This document shows positions 5,498-6,752 of a DNA stretch of 6,752 nt, in pieces. This DNA is from Spirochaetota bacterium (lineage in GTDB: Bacteria > Spirochaetota > Spirochaetia > Treponematales > Treponemataceae): contig JAKPSR010000026.1 in the NCBI GenBank assembly GCA_029571425.1, positions 1-6,752 of the forward strand, read 5' to 3'. Position 1 is the first letter of the stretch. Each line of letters begins with the position of its first letter. Both the position numbers and the translations under genes were made by a program. The notes beneath the pieces were generated by a model, which saw nothing but the letters and a program-made list of their open reading frames with translations, was not told the DNA's origin and did not search any database.

Positions 5498-6442
5498 TCA
5501 CTCCTCCTCATAATCGATGACGAGCTTCCCTCTCGCGTGGCCCTTTTGGGCATAGTCCATCGCCAGGGGTATTTCGGCGAAACGGTACACGCGCTCGATC
5601 GACGGCGCGATCGTTTCCCGCGCGACGAGTTCCAAAAGGTACGCGAGATCCTTCGCGTTTGATCGGGCGGCGATGGCGCGGTGCTTTGTGCGTCCCAGGG
5701 ACCACAGGGGGCCGAGGATGAGCGCGGCGAAGACCTGACGCAGGGAGCCGCCGACCACGGCGCACGTCCCGCCTTTTTTTAGGAGACGGGCGTACGTCCC
5801 GATCGACGCGTTGCCGTGCACGGCGAGTATGCGGTCAAAGCGCCCGGCGACGCTCGCGTAATCCTCTTTCGTATAATCGATGACGCGGTTCGCGCCGAGG
5901 TCCGCGATGGCCTTCGCGTTCGCCCCGCTCGTGACCGCCGTGACGTTCGCCCCCATGTGCCTGGCGAGCTGGACGGCGAAGGTGCCGACGCCGCCCGAGG
6001 CGCCGACGACAAGGACGGTTTGCCCCGCGGAAATATCTCCCGCGGCTCGAAGGGCCTGCAGTGCCGTTACCCCCGCGAGCGGCACCGCGCTCGCCAAGAG
6101 AGGGTCGAGTCCCGCGGGCTTTCGGACGAAGGCCTCGGCGCTCGCGCACGCGAATTCCGCGAAGCCACCGAAGCCGTAGTTGGAAAGGTCCCCGACGGCC
6201 TCGTCGCCTTCCTGCCATCCTTCGACGCCAGGGCCGACCGCGTCCACGGCGCCGCATACGTCCGCGCCGAAGATTCGCGATCGCGGGATAATCCCCATCC
6301 TCATCGAGCGCCAGTCCGCCGCGTTAATCGAGGACGCGCGCACGCGTACGCGAAGCTCGCCGCGTTTCGGCTCAGGCATGGGAACGTCGCGCTCAACGAG
6401 TTGGAGCGGTTTCGCCTGCTTGTCGAAAAGTATCGCTTTCAT
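5498..6442 (-). CDS. Medium-chain NAD(P)-dependent quinone/alcohol oxidoreductase
   Basis: This 314-residue cytoplasmic enzyme of the medium-chain dehydrogenase/reductase superfamily transfers hydride between NAD(P)H and a quinone, enone or alcohol. The N-terminal GroES-like domain includes [11 protein letters not shown] (37-47) and [12 protein letters not shown] (59-70). The Rossmann domain has the nucleotide-binding loop GASGGVG (147-153), then LGANRVIDY (182-190), and the C-terminal [10 protein letters not shown] is typical. The cysteine-rich structural zinc loop of classic alcohol dehydrogenases is absent, which favours the zinc-independent quinone oxidoreductase/RTN4IP1-like branch. It is a little shorter than many relatives (about 325-330). 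The ATG at 6442 overlaps the XRE stop as ATGA, with GGAGG four bases upstream inside that gene. It sits between the XRE regulator and the membrane protein, so it is likely under the regulator's control. The physiological substrate is unknown. Confidence 0.88.
   Translation of the reverse strand: MKAILFDKQAKPLQLVERDVPMPEPKRGELRVRVRASSINAADWRSMRMGIIPRSRIFGADVCGAVDAVGPGVEGWQEGDEAVGDLSNYGFGGFAEFACASAEAFVRKPAGLDPLLASAVPLAGVTALQALRAAGDISAGQTVLVVGASGGVGTFAVQLARHMGANVTAVTSGANAKAIADLGANRVIDYTKEDYASVAGRFDRILAVHGNASIGTYARLLKKGGTCAVVGGSLRQVFAALILGPLWSLGRTKHRAIAARSNAKDLAYLLELVARETIAPSIERVYRFAEIPLAMDYAQKGHARGKLVIDYEEE
5503..5507 (-). promoter_or_regulatory. Ribosome binding site embedded in the oxidoreductase C-terminal codons
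   Basis: The oxidoreductase ends in three GAG codons before TGA. Read as RNA, they supply GGAGG six bases before the ATG at 5496 of the membrane-protein gene. It decides that start over the upstream in-frame alternative at 5553. Confidence 0.75.
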
Positions 6443-6660
6443 TGATCCTCCTCGTCCCAGCTAAAGACGTCCTCGATACGCGCGCCGAACGCGCGCGCTA
6501 TCCTGAACGCAAGCTCGAGTGACGGATTGTATTTGCCGCTTTCGATGGAGAGAATCGCCTGCCGGGTAACGCCCGCTTTGTCCGCGAGCTCCTGCTGGGT
6601 CATCTCGTTCGCGTCGAACCGATGCCGCCTAATCGTGTTGCGTATCCGTTCCTTTCCCAC
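6439..6660 (-). CDS. Small XRE-family transcriptional regulator
   Basis: This 73-residue protein is almost entirely one helix-turn-helix domain of the Cro/CI/XRE type. Helices two and three fall at [22 protein letters not shown] (residues 21-42), followed by the highly conserved [16 protein letters not shown] (44-59) and IEDVF. No ligand-binding domain is present, so it probably acts as a simple dimeric repressor, often autoregulatory in this family. Translation starts at GTG 6660, two bases after the stop of the upstream membrane-protein gene, with a GGGGG run eight bases before as the likely ribosome site. The last codons encode DEEDQ and supply the binding site for the oxidoreductase gene. 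Small XRE genes next to short membrane-protein genes are a frequent bacterial pairing, which matches the context here. The promoter it would control lies beyond the right edge. Confidence 0.9.
   Translation of the reverse strand: MGKERIRNTIRRHRFDANEMTQQELADKAGVTRQAILSIESGKYNPSLELAFRIARAFGARIEDVFSWDEEDQ
6447..6451 (-). promoter_or_regulatory. Ribosome binding site embedded in the XRE C-terminal codons
   Basis: The XRE tail codons GAC GAG GAG GAT contain GGAGG four bases before the oxidoreductase ATG at 6442. Together with the ATGA overlap, this points to translational coupling of the two genes. Confidence 0.7.
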
Positions 6661-6662
6661 GC

Positions 6663-6752
6663 TCAGTACCCCCTGCGGTAATGCAGCAGGCTCGAGACGT
6701 CGCCAAGGGCGCCGGAGACGATCATGCCGGCCGCGAGGACGGCGAAGAGCCA
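6663..6752 (-). CDS. Membrane protein, C-terminal end only (partial)
   Basis: The minus-strand frame entering from the right edge is open to TGA at 6663-6665 and encodes 29 residues, beginning [14 protein letters not shown] and ending LLHYRRGY. The first 15 or so residues form part of a membrane helix, and the basic YRR end fits a cytoplasmic tail. The stop is two bases from the GTG of the XRE gene, indicating one operon. Only the tail is present, so the family cannot be named. Short multi-helix membrane proteins commonly precede this kind of small XRE gene, which makes such an identity likely. Confidence 0.65.
   Translation of the reverse strand, partial: WLFAVLAAGMIVSGALGDVSSLLHYRRGY

Noticed and set aside
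4903..5520. 205-codon open frame on the plus strand
   Set aside because: It lies opposite the six-helix membrane protein, is highly charged and repetitive, and is best explained as antisense of a hydrophobic gene.
5816..6445. 209-codon open frame on the plus strand
   Set aside because: It is a shadow of the oxidoreductase gene with arginine/alanine-rich, low-complexity translation and no sensible ribosome site.
1..6752. CRISPR, tRNA, rRNA, transposase, integrase, toxin-antitoxin or known defence genes
   Set aside because: No repeat-spacer pattern, RNA gene or motif of these classes was seen; the small XRE gene has no toxin partner visible inside the window.

Overview
The window looks like a stretch of bacterial chromosome from a GC-rich, probably Gram-negative organism. 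Two products carry export signals and a third has a clear lipobox. Start sites have strong GGAGG-type Shine-Dalgarno sequences, and genes are packed with ATGA overlaps. Sampled 60-base stretches run at about 55% GC at 1981-2040, 32-43% at 3121-3540 and about 67% at 6121-6180. I cannot name the species. The style of signal peptide (one ending FLSA before QE, one lipobox LASC) is compatible with a spirochaete-like host, but that is a guess.

Left and centre (113-4045), all on the minus strand and read right to left: a secreted protein of unknown function; a cysteine-rich DUF3795-type protein with an added C-terminal zinc ribbon; an exported PAP2-superfamily phosphatase homologue lacking several phosphate-binding residues; a phosphoglycolate-phosphatase-like HAD hydrolase; and a lipoprotein esterase of the PHB depolymerase/feruloyl esterase (LpqC) type. 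Gaps are 29, 6, 83 and 20 bases, so the first three genes, and separately the last two, look like transcription units. All five could belong to one. The first two genes are clearly AT-rich against their surroundings.

A divergent intergenic region (4046-4190) holds a near-ideal extended -10 promoter on each strand. A perfect 15-bp palindrome lies where the -35 region of the rightward gene would be, and is a candidate operator. The rightward gene encodes a DJ-1/PfpI (YdeA-like) protein with a complete Glu-Cys-His set.

Right (4792-6752), minus strand: a tightly coupled four-gene operon entering from beyond the right edge. It encodes a membrane protein (only its last 29 residues are visible), a 73-residue XRE-type repressor, a medium-chain NAD(P)H-dependent quinone/alcohol oxidoreductase, and a six-helix membrane protein. 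Junctions are 2 bases, a 4-base ATGA overlap, and 1 base. At two of them the acidic C-terminal codons of one gene double as the ribosome binding site of the next. The last gene of this operon overlaps the DJ-1/PfpI gene tail to tail by 23 bp.

I found no tRNA, rRNA, CRISPR, transposase, integrase or recognisable defence system. The best leads are modest: the palindromic operator, the AT-rich pair with an orphan secreted protein, the degenerate PAP2 active site and the compact XRE-oxidoreductase-membrane operon.
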